A DNA stretch of 64,000 bases from Pseudomonas borbori (lineage in GTDB: Bacteria; Pseudomonadota; Gammaproteobacteria; Pseudomonadales; Pseudomonadaceae), in the NCBI RefSeq assembly GCF_900115555.1, contig NZ_FOWX01000005.1:124001-188000 (forward strand). Reading direction: 5' to 3'. Made by a program: the position numbers and the translations under genes. How positions within the stretch are numbered: the stretch's first letter is position 1; the number at the start of each line of letters is the position of its first letter. This document shows positions 8,908 through 19,363 of the stretch, piece after piece. The notes below the pieces were generated by a model that saw nothing but the letters and a program-made list of their open reading frames with translations, was not told where the DNA came from and made no database searches.

Positions 8908-9375
8908 ACTCCCGCTATCGACCTGCTGAAAAAACATAAGGCTGCGCATCGGATGCACAGCTACAGCCACGATCCAAAAGCCGCTTCCTATGGTCTGGAA
9001 GCGGCGGAAAAACTCGACCTCGAGCCGGCCCGGGTGTTCAAGACGCTGCTGGTCGCTAGCGAAAAAGGCGAGTTGCTGGTGGCGGTGGTGCCGGTAGCCG
9101 GCAGCCTCGATTTGAAGGCCCTGGCCCAGGCCGCCGGGGTGAAGAAGGTCGACATGGCCGACCCCGTTGCGGCGCAACGCGCCACCGGCTATCTGCTCGG
9201 CGGCATCAGCCCGCTGGGGCAGAAGAAGCGCCTGCGCACCTTCATCGACGACTCGGCGCAACTGTATCCGACCCTCTTCGTCAGCGCCGGGCGGCGCGGG
9301 CTGGAGGTGGAACTGGCGGCCGAGGTGCTGGCGCAACTGACCGGGGCCGGGTTCGCCGCCATCGGCCGACAGTAA
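8905..9375 (+). CDS. ybaK: Cys-tRNA(Pro)/Cys-tRNA(Cys) deacylase YbaK/EbsC
   Basis: The 156-residue protein is a single YbaK/ProX editing domain covering the whole length. It has the conserved Lys near residue 46 in [10 protein letters not shown], the [13 protein letters not shown] block and [16 protein letters not shown] near the C-terminal third. The family hydrolyses mischarged Cys-tRNA(Pro) in trans. It lies 46 bp ahead of glpK in the same direction and is probably cotranscribed with it. The ribosome-binding site is weak, and a possible GlpR operator overlaps the start. Confidence 0.93.
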   Translation: MTPAIDLLKKHKAAHRMHSYSHDPKAASYGLEAAEKLDLEPARVFKTLLVASEKGELLVAVVPVAGSLDLKALAQAAGVKKVDMADPVAAQRATGYLLGGISPLGQKKRLRTFIDDSAQLYPTLFVSAGRRGLEVELAAEVLAQLTGAGFAAIGRQ

Positions 9376-9421
9376 GCCGCCCGACGGTCTGATCCCTAGG
9401 CATAACAACAAGGAAATCCGC

Positions 9422-10909
<1,488 letters not shown>

Positions 10910-10939
10910 GTGGGGAGTCAGCGATACAATTTGACCCTG

Positions 10940-10971
10940 GCGCCAACGTAGGGTGCGCCGCGCGCACCAAT
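10940..10971 (-). repeat. Dispersed intergenic repeat, copy A
   Basis: Read on the minus strand this is ATTGGTGCGCGCGGCGCACC followed by CTACGTTGGCGC. A near-identical copy lies at 14258-14290 on the plus strand. The core is an imperfect palindrome. Together with 10986-10997 it also forms a 12-bp inverted repeat (GTAGGGTGCGCC/GGCGCACCCTAC) downstream of glpK that could help stop transcription. Confidence 0.6.
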
Positions 10972-11016
10972 CTGTTGGCTCCCATGGCGCACCCTACCGG
11001 GTTGAGTTGGTGCGCC

Positions 11017-11799
11017 TCAGGATCCTGCCAGCATCACCCCTTCATACTGGCTGGTCAGCTCGTTCATCTGCCACAGCAGGGTTTCGCTGGTGGTGGCGAT
11101 CACCGTGGGTACGAAGCGCGAGTCGGCGGAGAGGTTGAAGCCGGCGCGGGTGAAGCGCCATTGCGCTTCGGCCTGCTGCAGGCCCTTGGCGATGGCCGGG
11201 GTGTTCTGCCGGGCCTGTTGCAGTTCCTGCAGGGCCTGGTCGAATTCCTCCACCGCCTGATTGAACGATTGTTGCAGGCCGGCGACCGGCAAGTGCCAGT
11301 TCATGGCCAGGTAGAGCTTGGCGATGCGCTGGCTGAGCATGCGCTGGCGGCCGCTGCGGTTGACCAGCCGGGCGCTTTGCCCGCCGCTGTGGCGTTCGAG
11401 CAGTTGCACCACCAGCTCGCTCTGCGCCAGCAGTTGGTCGCTGAGTTCCAGGATGACCGGCGCCCGCTGCTTGTCCGGGCGTGACAGGGCTAGTTCGCGG
11501 TAGCGTTGCCAGGTTTGGCCCACGTCGTTCAGGGCGTTGCGAATCTGTGCGGTGGGGGCGTATGCGTCGAGGGCCAGATAGTTGCTCTCGAACTTGGCGA
11601 TGCTCTGGTCGAGCTGCTGTTCGGCCAGATCCGGGCGGACCTCGGCGCCGATCATCAGGTAGCTCTTGGCGATGCGCTGACTGAGCATGCGCTGCATGCC
11701 GGACAGGTTCATCGCCTCGGCGGCGTTGATGGTCGCCCAACTCGGCGGGCTGAGCAGGGCGAGACCGAACAGCAGGCCGGCAATAATCGGGTTGAGCAT
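11017..11799 (-). CDS. Periplasmic protein with two PilJ-type sensor domains
   Basis: This 260-residue protein has a signal peptide (about residues 1-22) and a duplicated motif, GMQRMLSQRIAKSYL near residue 34 and GRQRMLSQRIAKLYL near residue 150. That motif is the hallmark of the type IV pilus methyl-accepting N-terminal (PilJ) domain. No transmembrane anchor, HAMP or signalling domain follows, so it is a free periplasmic sensor-like protein rather than a chemoreceptor. Its role is unknown. It is transcribed in the same direction as the porin gene upstream, with a 59-bp gap. Confidence 0.82.
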   Translation of the reverse strand: MLNPIIAGLLFGLALLSPPSWATINAAEAMNLSGMQRMLSQRIAKSYLMIGAEVRPDLAEQQLDQSIAKFESNYLALDAYAPTAQIRNALNDVGQTWQRYRELALSRPDKQRAPVILELSDQLLAQSELVVQLLERHSGGQSARLVNRSGRQRMLSQRIAKLYLAMNWHLPVAGLQQSFNQAVEEFDQALQELQQARQNTPAIAKGLQQAEAQWRFTRAGFNLSADSRFVPTVIATTSETLLWQMNELTSQYEGVMLAGS

Positions 11800-11858
11800 G
11801 GGGATGTCTCCTTGAGACCCGCGGCGGCAACGGCCGCGGGCACAGCGGGGCCGGGACG

Positions 11859-13088
11859 TCAGTAGCTGTATTGCAGTTGCGCCCAGAACTTGTCGGTGTC
11901 CACGGAGAACCCGTCGGCGTCGTAGCTGGCGTACTTGACCAGGCCGACCAGACCCTTCACGCCGGGAATCGGGTGGGCGTAGGAGACGTCGATCTCCGAG
12001 CCGTAGTCGCTGCTGCCCTGTTCGGCGCTGAAGTTGTGGTACCAGGCTGCCAGGTTGCCGCCGAGCAGGGGGGCAGTAAAGCCGAGGTAGGCGTCCTCGA
12101 CGCCATCGGCCGGGGTCAGCAGGAAAATGTCGGCCCAGCCCTGGAAGGCGTGTTTGGTCGCCAGTGGGGTCTGGAAGGCGCGGTTGCCCGGCCCTTCATC
12201 GCCGCCGAGCACTTCGTAACCGGCCTTAAGCGCGATGCCTTTGATCGTGTAGCCCAACTCGCCGAGGTAGTAGTCGCTGTCCAGTTGCAGCGGGTTGTCG
12301 GCGTACTCCTTCTGCTGGGCGTATTCCAGGGCATAGCTGATGCCGGCGATGGCACCATTGAGGCGGACACCGCTGGTCTGGCTCGATTGGCTGCCCAGCG
12401 CCAGGTTATCCAGGCCCAGGCGGTACTGGTAGGCGGTGGCGGTCAATTCGGGCATGACCATGTACTGGGCATTCAGCAGGTGGCTGTGGCCTTCGATATT
12501 GGCCGGGTTGGCGGCGGTATCGAAACGATTGTCGCCGGGGCCGAAGATGCTGTTGATGTTGTCGATGTAGGCGTAGGTCAGGGTCAGGCCGTCCAGTGGT
12601 TTCAGCTGGCCGAGCACACCGTCATAGGTCTGCTCGTTCTGCCGCCAGGCGACGCCGCCGATGAAGCGCTGGTTGTCCAGGTTGATGCGCTGACGGCCGA
12701 GCACCGCGTTGCCCAGGGTGTGGTCATAGCGCAGCAGGGCCTGGTTGACCTCGCTACCGTCCGGGTCGGCGACCACCGAGTAGTCGCCCTGGCCGTTGCG
12801 CGTGCTGTTGTAGCTGGCGTCGCCGATGCGGCTGACGTTGTCGGCCTCGATCAGCGCCGAGAGGCCGTACCACTTGCCGCTCTGGAAGCCGACGCGGGTG
12901 CGCAGGGTCTGGGCGTTGGCGTTGTTCAGCGCGTTGTCCTGGTCGACGTGCTCGTAGCGGTAGCGCAGGTCGAGGATCGGCTTGCCTTCAGTGATCAGCG
13001 TGCTCAGTGGCTGGGTAGCGGAAGCGGCGTGGCTGAAGGTGCTGCTGGCGATGGCCAGGGACAGGAGGGAGAGGGTTATCGGGCGCAT
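11859..13088 (-). CDS. Outer-membrane porin of the alginate-export family
   Basis: The start at 13088 gives 409 residues with a signal peptide (about residues 1-22, ending SHAASA). The longer frame to 13304 lacks a signal at its start. The mature part alternates short beta strands rich in aromatic residues and ends in YSY with a C-terminal aromatic, as outer-membrane barrels do. The opening (LRYRYEHVDQDN, ALIEADNV, GRQRINLDNQRF) matches the alginate_exp family, whose members include AlgE and several substrate-specific porins. The substrate is unknown. A sigma54-type promoter and a terminator-like leader hairpin precede it. Confidence 0.8.
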   Translation of the reverse strand: MRPITLSLLSLAIASSTFSHAASATQPLSTLITEGKPILDLRYRYEHVDQDNALNNANAQTLRTRVGFQSGKWYGLSALIEADNVSRIGDASYNSTRNGQGDYSVVADPDGSEVNQALLRYDHTLGNAVLGRQRINLDNQRFIGGVAWRQNEQTYDGVLGQLKPLDGLTLTYAYIDNINSIFGPGDNRFDTAANPANIEGHSHLLNAQYMVMPELTATAYQYRLGLDNLALGSQSSQTSGVRLNGAIAGISYALEYAQQKEYADNPLQLDSDYYLGELGYTIKGIALKAGYEVLGGDEGPGNRAFQTPLATKHAFQGWADIFLLTPADGVEDAYLGFTAPLLGGNLAAWYHNFSAEQGSSDYGSEIDVSYAHPIPGVKGLVGLVKYASYDADGFSVDTDKFWAQLQYSY

Positions 13089-13116
13089 GGCATGCTTCCT
13101 ATATGGGCCAAAATCG

Positions 13117-13171
13117 CAAAAAAAAACGTCACAGTGTCCGCGGCTCGAAGATGAGCGGGGTACCGTGACGT
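13117..13171 (-). terminator. Terminator-like hairpin in the porin leader
   Basis: On the minus strand ACGTCACGGT (13171-13162) pairs with ACTGTGACGT (13135-13126) over all 10 positions (one G-T wobble). Nine T follow at 13125-13117. It is a textbook intrinsic terminator, but lies 28 bp before the porin ATG and downstream of the sigma54-like promoter, so it may act as an attenuator or end a short RNA. Confidence 0.65.
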
Positions 13172-13222
13172 CGTTGTCGGATGTATGGCAGACACGCCGT
13201 TGTGCTGACCGGGGCTGGTCAT

Positions 13223-13238
13223 AGCAGGTGGCGTGCCA
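13223..13238 (-). promoter_or_regulatory. Sigma54-type (RpoN) promoter candidate for the porin
   Basis: On the minus strand TGGCACGCCACCTGCT has the -24 GG and -12 GC exactly 10 nt apart. It differs from the consensus TGGCACG-N4-TTGCW mainly at one core base. It lies 135 bp upstream of the porin ATG, leaving room for a leader of about 120 nt. Confidence 0.6.
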
Positions 13239-13431
13239 GAATCTGCAAGTGTCTGATTTATTGAGGGTTGGTGGTTTTTTTAGAACCTTTCGCGATTGAT
13301 CCATGCACCGTGCTCGTTCGCGGCGCCTTGAGACAGTGCAGCTGTAATGTCTTTATCGGGGGCGACTGTAGCGGGCGCACGGGCGCGGATTTCGGCATTC
13401 TCGACTCATTGCGGATCAGGAGTATCCCCCT

Positions 13432-14250
13432 ATGCAACTCGAGTTCCATCAGGTCGACGCCTTCAGCAATCGTCCCTTCGCCGGCAACCCGGCCATGGTC
13501 TATCGCCTGGACAGCTGGCTCAGCGACACGCTGATGCAGCAGATCGCCGCCGAACACAATCTGGCGGAAACCGCCTTTGTGGTGAAAGAGGGCGCCGTCT
13601 GGCATATCCGCTGGTTCACCCCCGTCGCCGAGGTGCCGCTGTGCGGGCATGCCACCCTGGCCAGTGCCCATGTGCTGTTTGAGTGCTATGCCGAGCCGGG
13701 CGAGAGCATCGACTTCATCTGTCAGTCCGGCGCTCTGCGGGTGAGTCGCGAGGCCGGCCGTCTGGTGCTGGATTTCCCAGTGCGCAGGACCGAACCCTGC
13801 GCATTGACCGCGCAGGTCGAGCAGGCCATGGGCATGCCGGTGCAAGCGCTATTGGTGCTGAAGGCGCCGCAGGGCATTCAGGAGCTGCTGGTGATCCTGC
13901 CAACGGAGGCCGCCGTGCGCGGGTTTCGGCCGAACCTGCCGGCCCTGGCCGAATTACCGGGCTTGGGAGTGCTGATCACGGCGCCCGGTGAACGGCATGA
14001 TTTCGTCTCGCGTTACTTCGCCCCTGCAATCGGCATCGATGAAGACCCGGTCACCGGCTCGACCCATTGCATGCTCACGCCCTACTGGGCCGAGCGTTTG
14101 GACAAGACCGAGCTGAGTGCTTACCAGTGCTCGGCGCGTGGCGGCGAGCTGCACTGTCGGCTGGAGGGGGAGCGAGTCAAAATTGCCGGCCAGGCGGTAT
14201 TGGTGGCCAGCGGCCGGTTGTGCCTGAACGAGGATGTTGGACAGGGTTAA
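13432..14250 (+). CDS. PhzF-family isomerase
   Basis: The 272-residue product has the two-lobed PhzF fold. The N-lobe begins LEFHQVDAFSNRPFAGNPA and carries the catalytic-position Glu in EHNLAETAFV (Glu46), then PLCGHATLASAH. The C-lobe has IDEDPVTGSTHC, the conserved Asp-Pro-Val-Thr-Gly block. No phenazine genes are nearby, so it is one of the widespread stand-alone PhzF/YddE-like proteins, and its substrate is not known. It is convergent with the ABC ATPase gene. Confidence 0.92.
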   Translation: MQLEFHQVDAFSNRPFAGNPAMVYRLDSWLSDTLMQQIAAEHNLAETAFVVKEGAVWHIRWFTPVAEVPLCGHATLASAHVLFECYAEPGESIDFICQSGALRVSREAGRLVLDFPVRRTEPCALTAQVEQAMGMPVQALLVLKAPQGIQELLVILPTEAAVRGFRPNLPALAELPGLGVLITAPGERHDFVSRYFAPAIGIDEDPVTGSTHCMLTPYWAERLDKTELSAYQCSARGGELHCRLEGERVKIAGQAVLVASGRLCLNEDVGQG

Positions 14251-14257
14251 CCGTGGC

Positions 14258-14290
14258 ATTGGTGCGCGTGGCGCACCCTACGTCGGGCGC
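14258..14290 (+). repeat. Dispersed intergenic repeat, copy B
   Basis: ATTGGTGCGCGTGGCGCACC followed by CTACGTCGGGCGC, the plus-strand twin of 10940-10971. It lies in the 59-bp convergent gap between the PhzF gene and the ABC ATPase gene. Confidence 0.6.
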
Positions 14291-14309
14291 AAGGGGTGAG
14301 GTTGAACCG

Positions 14310-15416
14310 TCAGCTGGCGCTGCTGTAACGCCTGACCCCTGAGTCGCCGAGGTTGACCTGGGTGGCGATGCTGCCGGGGGCGGGGAACACCACCAGGTGA
14401 TCGGCCGCCACGCGAATGCCGACGTGTTCGCCAGGGCGGTGGTCGGCATGGCTGGGGAACAGCGATTCCAGCTGACTTCCAGTAGCAAGCTGCAGCCGAT
14501 ACAGGGTAGCCGCGCCGAGGAAGGTCTTGCCGACGATCAGCGCTTTCAGCTCGCTGTCGGGGGCGTAGACGATGTCGTCCGGGCGCAGCAGCACATCCAC
14601 TGCGCTGCCGGTCGGCCAGATATAGGCACGGTTGCCACTAATCAGGCCCAGTTCGGTTTGCACCGCTTCGGGGCTGAGCAGCTGGCCGCGGATGAAGTAG
14701 CCCTGGCCGATGAAGCTGGCAACGAATGGGGTCAGCGGTTCGTGGTAGAGGTTGAAGGGCGTGTCCCACTGCTCCAGCTTGCCTTGATTGAATACCCCGA
14801 CATGGTCGCTGACGGCGAAGGCTTCCTCCTGGTCGTGGGTGACCAGAATGGCGCTGATGCCGCGGGCCTTGAGGATGTCGCGGACTTCATGGCTCAGGCG
14901 CCGGCGCAACTCGCCATCGAGGTTGGAAAAGGGTTCGTCGAGCAGCAGCAGGCGCGGCTCGGGGGCCAAGGCGCGGGCCAGGGCCACACGCTGTTGCTGG
15001 CCTCCGGACAGTTCATGGGGGTAGCGCTTGCTCAGTTGACCGAGCTTGACCAGGTCCAGCAGTTCGTTGGTGATGCGTTGGCAATTGGTTTGCTGACGAA
15101 TGCCGAAGGCGACGTTTTCCGCCACGCTCAGGTGCGGGAACAGCGCGTAATCCTGGAACACCATGCCGATTCGGCGCTTCTCCGGCGCCAGGGTGAAACC
15201 GGCGCGGGAGATCACTTCATCGGCCAGCTGGATCTCGCCTTCGAGCACCGGCTCGAAGCCGGCGATGGCGCGCAGGGTAGTGGTCTTGCCACAGCCTGAG
15301 GGGCCGAGCAGGCAGCCAATGTCGCCAGCGTTGAGATGCAGATGGAGGTTCTGTACTACCTTGTGTTCGGGGTAACCGCAGCTCAGGTCGCGCAGGTTCA
15401 GCAGCGGTTGGCTCAT
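14310..15416 (-). CDS. ABC transporter ATP-binding protein (FbpC/PotA type)
   Basis: This 368-residue importer ATPase has Walker [10 protein letters not shown] (about residues 38-46), the Q-loop [13 protein letters not shown], the signature [15 protein letters not shown], Walker [14 protein letters not shown] and the switch His in [12 protein letters not shown]-terminal TOBE-like domain (after about residue 240) follows. Overall it resembles ferric-iron or polyamine/spermidine type ATPases. No permease or binding protein is nearby, so the transporter partners must be elsewhere. Its ATG overlaps the argF stop by 4 nt, so it is translated as the second gene of an argF operon. Confidence 0.9.
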   Translation of the reverse strand: MSQPLLNLRDLSCGYPEHKVVQNLHLHLNAGDIGCLLGPSGCGKTTTLRAIAGFEPVLEGEIQLADEVISRAGFTLAPEKRRIGMVFQDYALFPHLSVAENVAFGIRQQTNCQRITNELLDLVKLGQLSKRYPHELSGGQQQRVALARALAPEPRLLLLDEPFSNLDGELRRRLSHEVRDILKARGISAILVTHDQEEAFAVSDHVGVFNQGKLEQWDTPFNLYHEPLTPFVASFIGQGYFIRGQLLSPEAVQTELGLISGNRAYIWPTGSAVDVLLRPDDIVYAPDSELKALIVGKTFLGAATLYRLQLATGSQLESLFPSHADHRPGEHVGIRVAADHLVVFPAPGSIATQVNLGDSGVRRYSSAS

Positions 15417-16333
15417 GCGTGGTGGTACGCCGGTTCGACCAGGAATTCGAGCAAGGCCTTCTGCGCATGCAGGCGGTTTTCCGCCTGGTCCCAGGCCGCC
15501 GAGCGTGGGTCGTCGAGCAGGTCTGTGCTGATCTCTTCACCGCGGTGGGCCGGCAGGCAGTGCAGGAACAGCACGTCTGCGGCGGCGGCGTCGAGCAGGG
15601 CGCAGTTGACCTGATAGGGGGCGAACAGCTTGGCCCGCTCGGCGATTTCCTCTTCCTGGCCCATCGAGGCCCAGACATCGGTGCTCACCAGGTGCGCACC
15701 CGCTACCGCTTCGCGCGGGTCGCGCAGGATCTGCACCCGATCACCGGCATTGGCCAGGAACCCGGGGTTCGGCTCGTAGCCCTCGGGGCAGGCCACGCGC
15801 AGCTGGAAGTCGAATTGCTCGGCGGCTTCTATATAGGAGTTGCACATGTTGTTGCCATCGCCGATCCAGGCCACGGTCTTGCCCTTGATGCTGCCGCGCT
15901 GCTCGTGGAAGGTCTGCATGTCGGCCAGCAGTTGGCAGGGGTGCAGGTCATCGGACAGTCCGTTGATCACAGGCACTCGCGAATTCGCGGCGAACTCGGT
16001 CAGGGTGCTGTGGGCGAAGGTGCGGATCATCACCGCATCGAGCATGCGCGACATGACGATGGCGGCATCGCCGATCGGCTCGCCGCGGCCGAGCTGGGTG
16101 TCGCGTGGCGAGAGGAAAATTGCCTGGCCGCCCAGTTGGATCATGCCGGCCTCGAACGACAGGCGGGTACGGGTCGAGGCCTTCTCGAAGATCATCCCCA
16201 GTACGCGGTTCTTCAGCGGCTCGAACAGCACGCCTCGGTTGCGCAAGTCCTTCAACTCGATGCCGCGGCGGATCAGGCCCACCAGCTCTTGCGGTGTGCA
16301 GTCCTTCAGCGAGAGAAAGTGTCTTGCGCTCAT
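15413..16333 (-). CDS. argF: Ornithine carbamoyltransferase, anabolic
   Basis: ArgF condenses ornithine and carbamoyl phosphate to citrulline in arginine biosynthesis. The 306-residue protein has the carbamoyl-phosphate site STRTR (residues 53-57), the ornithine loop region around [13 protein letters not shown], and the HCLP motif (258-261). Length and synteny with the downstream ABC ATPase fit the anabolic Pseudomonas enzyme rather than catabolic ArcB. The next arginine gene, argG, lies 10 kb away. Confidence 0.95.
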   Translation of the reverse strand: MSARHFLSLKDCTPQELVGLIRRGIELKDLRNRGVLFEPLKNRVLGMIFEKASTRTRLSFEAGMIQLGGQAIFLSPRDTQLGRGEPIGDAAIVMSRMLDAVMIRTFAHSTLTEFAANSRVPVINGLSDDLHPCQLLADMQTFHEQRGSIKGKTVAWIGDGNNMCNSYIEAAEQFDFQLRVACPEGYEPNPGFLANAGDRVQILRDPREAVAGAHLVSTDVWASMGQEEEIAERAKLFAPYQVNCALLDAAAADVLFLHCLPAHRGEEISTDLLDDPRSAAWDQAENRLHAQKALLEFLVEPAYHHA

Positions 16334-16445
16334 GGTTAACTACCTTTTGACAACAGGGCGCAGGTTCAACGGCCGGATTTAACAGAAAAATGGCAGAACC
16401 TGCGGCTGGGAGCCGCACAGTGCGACGAAACGGGGAAGGCGCGAT

Positions 16446-16495
16446 CTTATAAGGAAATGCCGAGCAGGCGCAAACTGTCCAGTCGCTCACAGTTT
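16446..16495 (-). promoter_or_regulatory. argF promoter with overlapping palindrome
   Basis: On the minus strand a -35-like TTGCGC (16473-16468) and a -10-like TATAAG (16451-16446) are 16 nt apart, about 110 bp upstream of argF. A perfect inverted repeat AAACTGT-N10-ACAGTTT (16472-16495) overlaps the -35 and could be a regulator site. I do not recognise it as the Pseudomonas ArgR box. The rest of the 327-bp argF-lipoprotein spacer shows nothing else I can support. Confidence 0.45.
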
Positions 16496-16660
16496 GCGGG
16501 GCGTCGTGTAAGCCATCGCCTAATTCCGCGTGCGAGATGTCATAAAGCCCTTATCCATGCTTGCCCGCTCCAGGCCGGGCTTCTAGGATGCGCCCGCCTT
16601 TCGGGCAATGCATTGCCCCGCAATGGGGTATCCATGGAATGTTATGCAAAGGAGTTTTGC

Positions 16661-17092
16661 ATGAAACGTATCGCAACTATCGCCACTATCTCTGCGTTCG
16701 CCCTGTTGACTGGCTGTGCCAGCCAGAACGTTAGTCAGCCTGCAGTGCCGTTGAACGGTACCGTTGAGACTAACCTCAAGGCCGACGTGAAAGTGGGCGA
16801 AACCATCTCCGGTGAGTCTTCGGTGAACATCCTGTTCAATGTGTTCAAGCTGGGTGGCGATACCCAGTTCGCCGATGGCGTCACCTACGGTGGTAGCGAA
16901 GGTGGTTTTGCCCTGGGTCTCGACCCGGTGACATCCGCCAAATCCGCCGCTGCTTACAAGGCAGTCACGGCCTCGGGTGCCGACGTGATCGTCGCCCCGC
17001 GTTATGAAGTGAAGGTTCAGGATTACTTCGTATACAAAACCGTGCACGTCAAGGTGACCGGCAACAAAGGCACTGTGACGGCAATTCGCTAA
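16661..17092 (+). CDS. Small conserved lipoprotein, function unknown
   Basis: The ATG at 16661 follows an AAGGAG ribosome-binding site and gives 143 residues with a lipoprotein signal peptide ending LLTGC (Cys19). The mature part is a compact, Gly- and Ala-rich sequence of mixed polarity with no catalytic motif that I recognise. Its repeated pattern of V-K-V strands at the end suggests a small beta-rich fold. The gene stands alone between argF and the molybdopterin enzyme. It should be an outer-membrane lipoprotein (residue +2 is Ala, not Asp). Confidence 0.8.
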   Translation: MKRIATIATISAFALLTGCASQNVSQPAVPLNGTVETNLKADVKVGETISGESSVNILFNVFKLGGDTQFADGVTYGGSEGGFALGLDPVTSAKSAAAYKAVTASGADVIVAPRYEVKVQDYFVYKTVHVKVTGNKGTVTAIR

Positions 17093-17128
17093 GAATCAGC
17101 CGTTACCGGGAGCAAAAGCTCTGCGCCT

Positions 17129-17157
17129 GAATCGGCCGGCATGATGCCGGCCGATTC
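17129..17157. terminator. Long palindrome after the lipoprotein gene
   Basis: GAATCGGCCGGCAT and ATGCCGGCCGATTC form a perfect 14-bp inverted repeat with a single central base, 36 nt after the stop. There is no T-run. It probably acts as a terminator or 3' stabiliser. Confidence 0.55.
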
Positions 17158-17254
17158 ATGAGACGAACGCTACTGGCACAGTCCCTCTGCAGTCCCCATA
17201 GTCATGTTCGTAGCGACCGTTGCGCTCGTTTGAACAAGAATATGAGGCCAGGCC

Positions 17255-19363
17255 ATGACCAAGACCCTCCATCACCGTGCGTGCCATTTGTGCGAGGCCA
17301 TCTGTGGCCTGACCATCGAAACACAAACCCAGGATGACGGCTCGACGCAGATCCGCTCGATCAGGGGCGACGCCCAGGACAGCTTCAGTCGCGGCCATAT
17401 CTGCCCCAAGGCCGTGGCCTTGCAGGATATTCAGAGCGACCCCGACCGCCTGCGCCAACCGATGCGGCGGGTCGGCAAGCAGTGGCAGACCATCGACTGG
17501 GACGAGGCCTTCGAGCTGGTCGCCGGGCGCCTGAGCGAGATTCAGGCGCGCCATGGGCAGAACGCCGTGGCGGTCTATCAGGGCAACCCGAGTGTGCACA
17601 ACTACGGGCTGATGACCCACAGCAACTACTTCCTCGGCCAGTTGAAAACCCGCAACCGCTATTCCGCCACCTCGGTCGATCAGTTGCCGCATCACCTGAC
17701 CAGCCACCTGATGTACGGCCACGGCCTGCTGATCCCCATCCCCGATATCGACCACACCGACTTCATGCTGATCCTGGGCGGCAACCCGCTGGCCTCCAAC
17801 GGCAGCATCATGACGGTGCCGGACGTGGAAAAACGCCTCAAGGCGATCAAGGCGCGCGGCGGCAAGCTGGTGGTGGTCGACCCGCGGCGTAGCGAGACGG
17901 CGGCGATTGCCGATCAGCACATTTTCGTCCGTCCGGGTCAGGACGCGGCGCTGTTGTTCGGCCTGCTCAATACCCTGTTCGAGGAGCACCTCGCCCGCGC
18001 CAGCCATCTGCCGGTAGATGGGCTGGACGAGGTACGTCAGGCCATCGCCGGTTTTACCGCCGAGGCCATGAGCGAGCGTTGTGGCGTGCCTGCCGCAACC
18101 ATCCGCCAGCTGGCGCGCGATTTTGCGGCGGCCGACAAGGCGGTCTGCTATGGCCGCATGGGTGTTTCCACCCAGGCCTTTGGCACCCTGTGCCAGTGGC
18201 TGGTGCAGTTGATCAACCTGACGACCGGCAATCTCGACCGTGTCGGTGGTGCGCTGTGCACCGAACCGGCAGTGGACCTGGTCGCCGCGACGTCGGGCGG
18301 GCATTTCAATCGCTGGCAGAGCCGGGTTTCCGCGTTGCCGGAATACGGCGGCGAGCTGCCGGTGTCGGCCCTGGCCGAGGAAATGCTCACCCCGGGCGAG
18401 GGGCAGATTCGTGCGCTGGTCACGGTGGCGGGCAACCCGGTGTTGTCCACGCCCAACGGCCGGCAGTTGGAGCAGGCGCTGGACGGCTTGGAGTTCATGC
18501 TCAGCATCGACTTCTATATCAATGAAACCACCCGCTATGCCGACCTGATCCTGCCACCCAGCGGGCCGCTGGAGCACGATCACTACGACACCACCTTCAA
18601 TCTGTTCGCCGTGCGCAACGTCACCCGCTTCAACGAGGCGGTGCTGGCCAAGCCGGCGGGCGCGCTGCATGACTGGGAAATCTTCATCGGTCTGGCCAAA
18701 GCCTTTGCGGCGAAAACCGGCGGCGAGTTGCGTCCGAGCATGCCTCCCGAGCAGATGATCGACATGGGCCTGCGCGCGGGGCCTTATGGCGACAAGTCCG
18801 CGCGCAAGCTGTCTCTGGCGGCCCTGCGCGAGCATCCCCATGGCTTGGACCTGGGCGCGCTCAAGCCGAACCTGGTTGGTCGATTGAAAACCCCGACCCA
18901 GACAGTGCAGGCGGCGCCTGGCATCATCATGGCGGATCTGCAACGCTTCGCCGGGCAGGTTGCGCCCAAGGCGGGCGGGTTGCTGCTGATCGGCCGCCGT
19001 CATGTGCGCAGCAACAACTCCTGGATGCACAACTACCACCGTCTGGTGAAGGGTAAGCCGCGCCATCAACTGCTGATGAATCCGCAGGATCTGGCCCGGC
19101 GCGGTCTCAGCGACGGGCAGTTGGTGAGCGTGCGTTCGCGGGTCGGCGCCATCGAGGTGGAAGTCGCCGCCAGCGAGGAGATGATGCCCGGCGTGGTCAG
19201 CTTGCCCCACGGCTGGGGCCATGCCCGCCCCGAGGTGCAGATGGCCATCGCCAGTGCGCAACCGGGCGCCAGTGCCAACGACCTGACTGACGAGCGTCAG
19301 CTCGATGCCCTGTCCGGCAACGCGGCGCTCAATGGTGTGCCGGTCGAAGTGGAGGCCGCCTGA
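17255..19363 (+). CDS. Molybdopterin oxidoreductase, orphan, formate-dehydrogenase/BisC-like
   Basis: The 702-residue product begins with a [4Fe-4S] motif C-x2-C-x3-C-x32-C (Cys10, 13, 17, 50). The molybdopterin-dinucleotide domains follow, with ILGGNPLASNG, VVDPRRSETA and the C-terminal cofactor-binding RRHVRSNNSWMHN and LMNPQDLARRGLSDGQLVSV. At the place where many relatives carry the Mo-ligating Cys/SeCys I see no Cys (around RNRYSATSVDQ), so Ser or another residue may ligate Mo. No electron-transfer subunit, maturation factor or export signal is adjacent, so it is probably a cytoplasmic single-subunit enzyme of unknown substrate. Confidence 0.88.
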   Translation: MTKTLHHRACHLCEAICGLTIETQTQDDGSTQIRSIRGDAQDSFSRGHICPKAVALQDIQSDPDRLRQPMRRVGKQWQTIDWDEAFELVAGRLSEIQARHGQNAVAVYQGNPSVHNYGLMTHSNYFLGQLKTRNRYSATSVDQLPHHLTSHLMYGHGLLIPIPDIDHTDFMLILGGNPLASNGSIMTVPDVEKRLKAIKARGGKLVVVDPRRSETAAIADQHIFVRPGQDAALLFGLLNTLFEEHLARASHLPVDGLDEVRQAIAGFTAEAMSERCGVPAATIRQLARDFAAADKAVCYGRMGVSTQAFGTLCQWLVQLINLTTGNLDRVGGALCTEPAVDLVAATSGGHFNRWQSRVSALPEYGGELPVSALAEEMLTPGEGQIRALVTVAGNPVLSTPNGRQLEQALDGLEFMLSIDFYINETTRYADLILPPSGPLEHDHYDTTFNLFAVRNVTRFNEAVLAKPAGALHDWEIFIGLAKAFAAKTGGELRPSMPPEQMIDMGLRAGPYGDKSARKLSLAALREHPHGLDLGALKPNLVGRLKTPTQTVQAAPGIIMADLQRFAGQVAPKAGGLLLIGRRHVRSNNSWMHNYHRLVKGKPRHQLLMNPQDLARRGLSDGQLVSVRSRVGAIEVEVAASEEMMPGVVSLPHGWGHARPEVQMAIASAQPGASANDLTDERQLDALSGNAALNGVPVEVEAA

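Noticed and set aside
17156-19261. 701-residue open frame on the minus strand
   Set aside because: It lies antisense to the molybdopterin oxidoreductase, is rich in Gln/His/Arg/Gly in the way of high-GC shadow frames, and matches no family.
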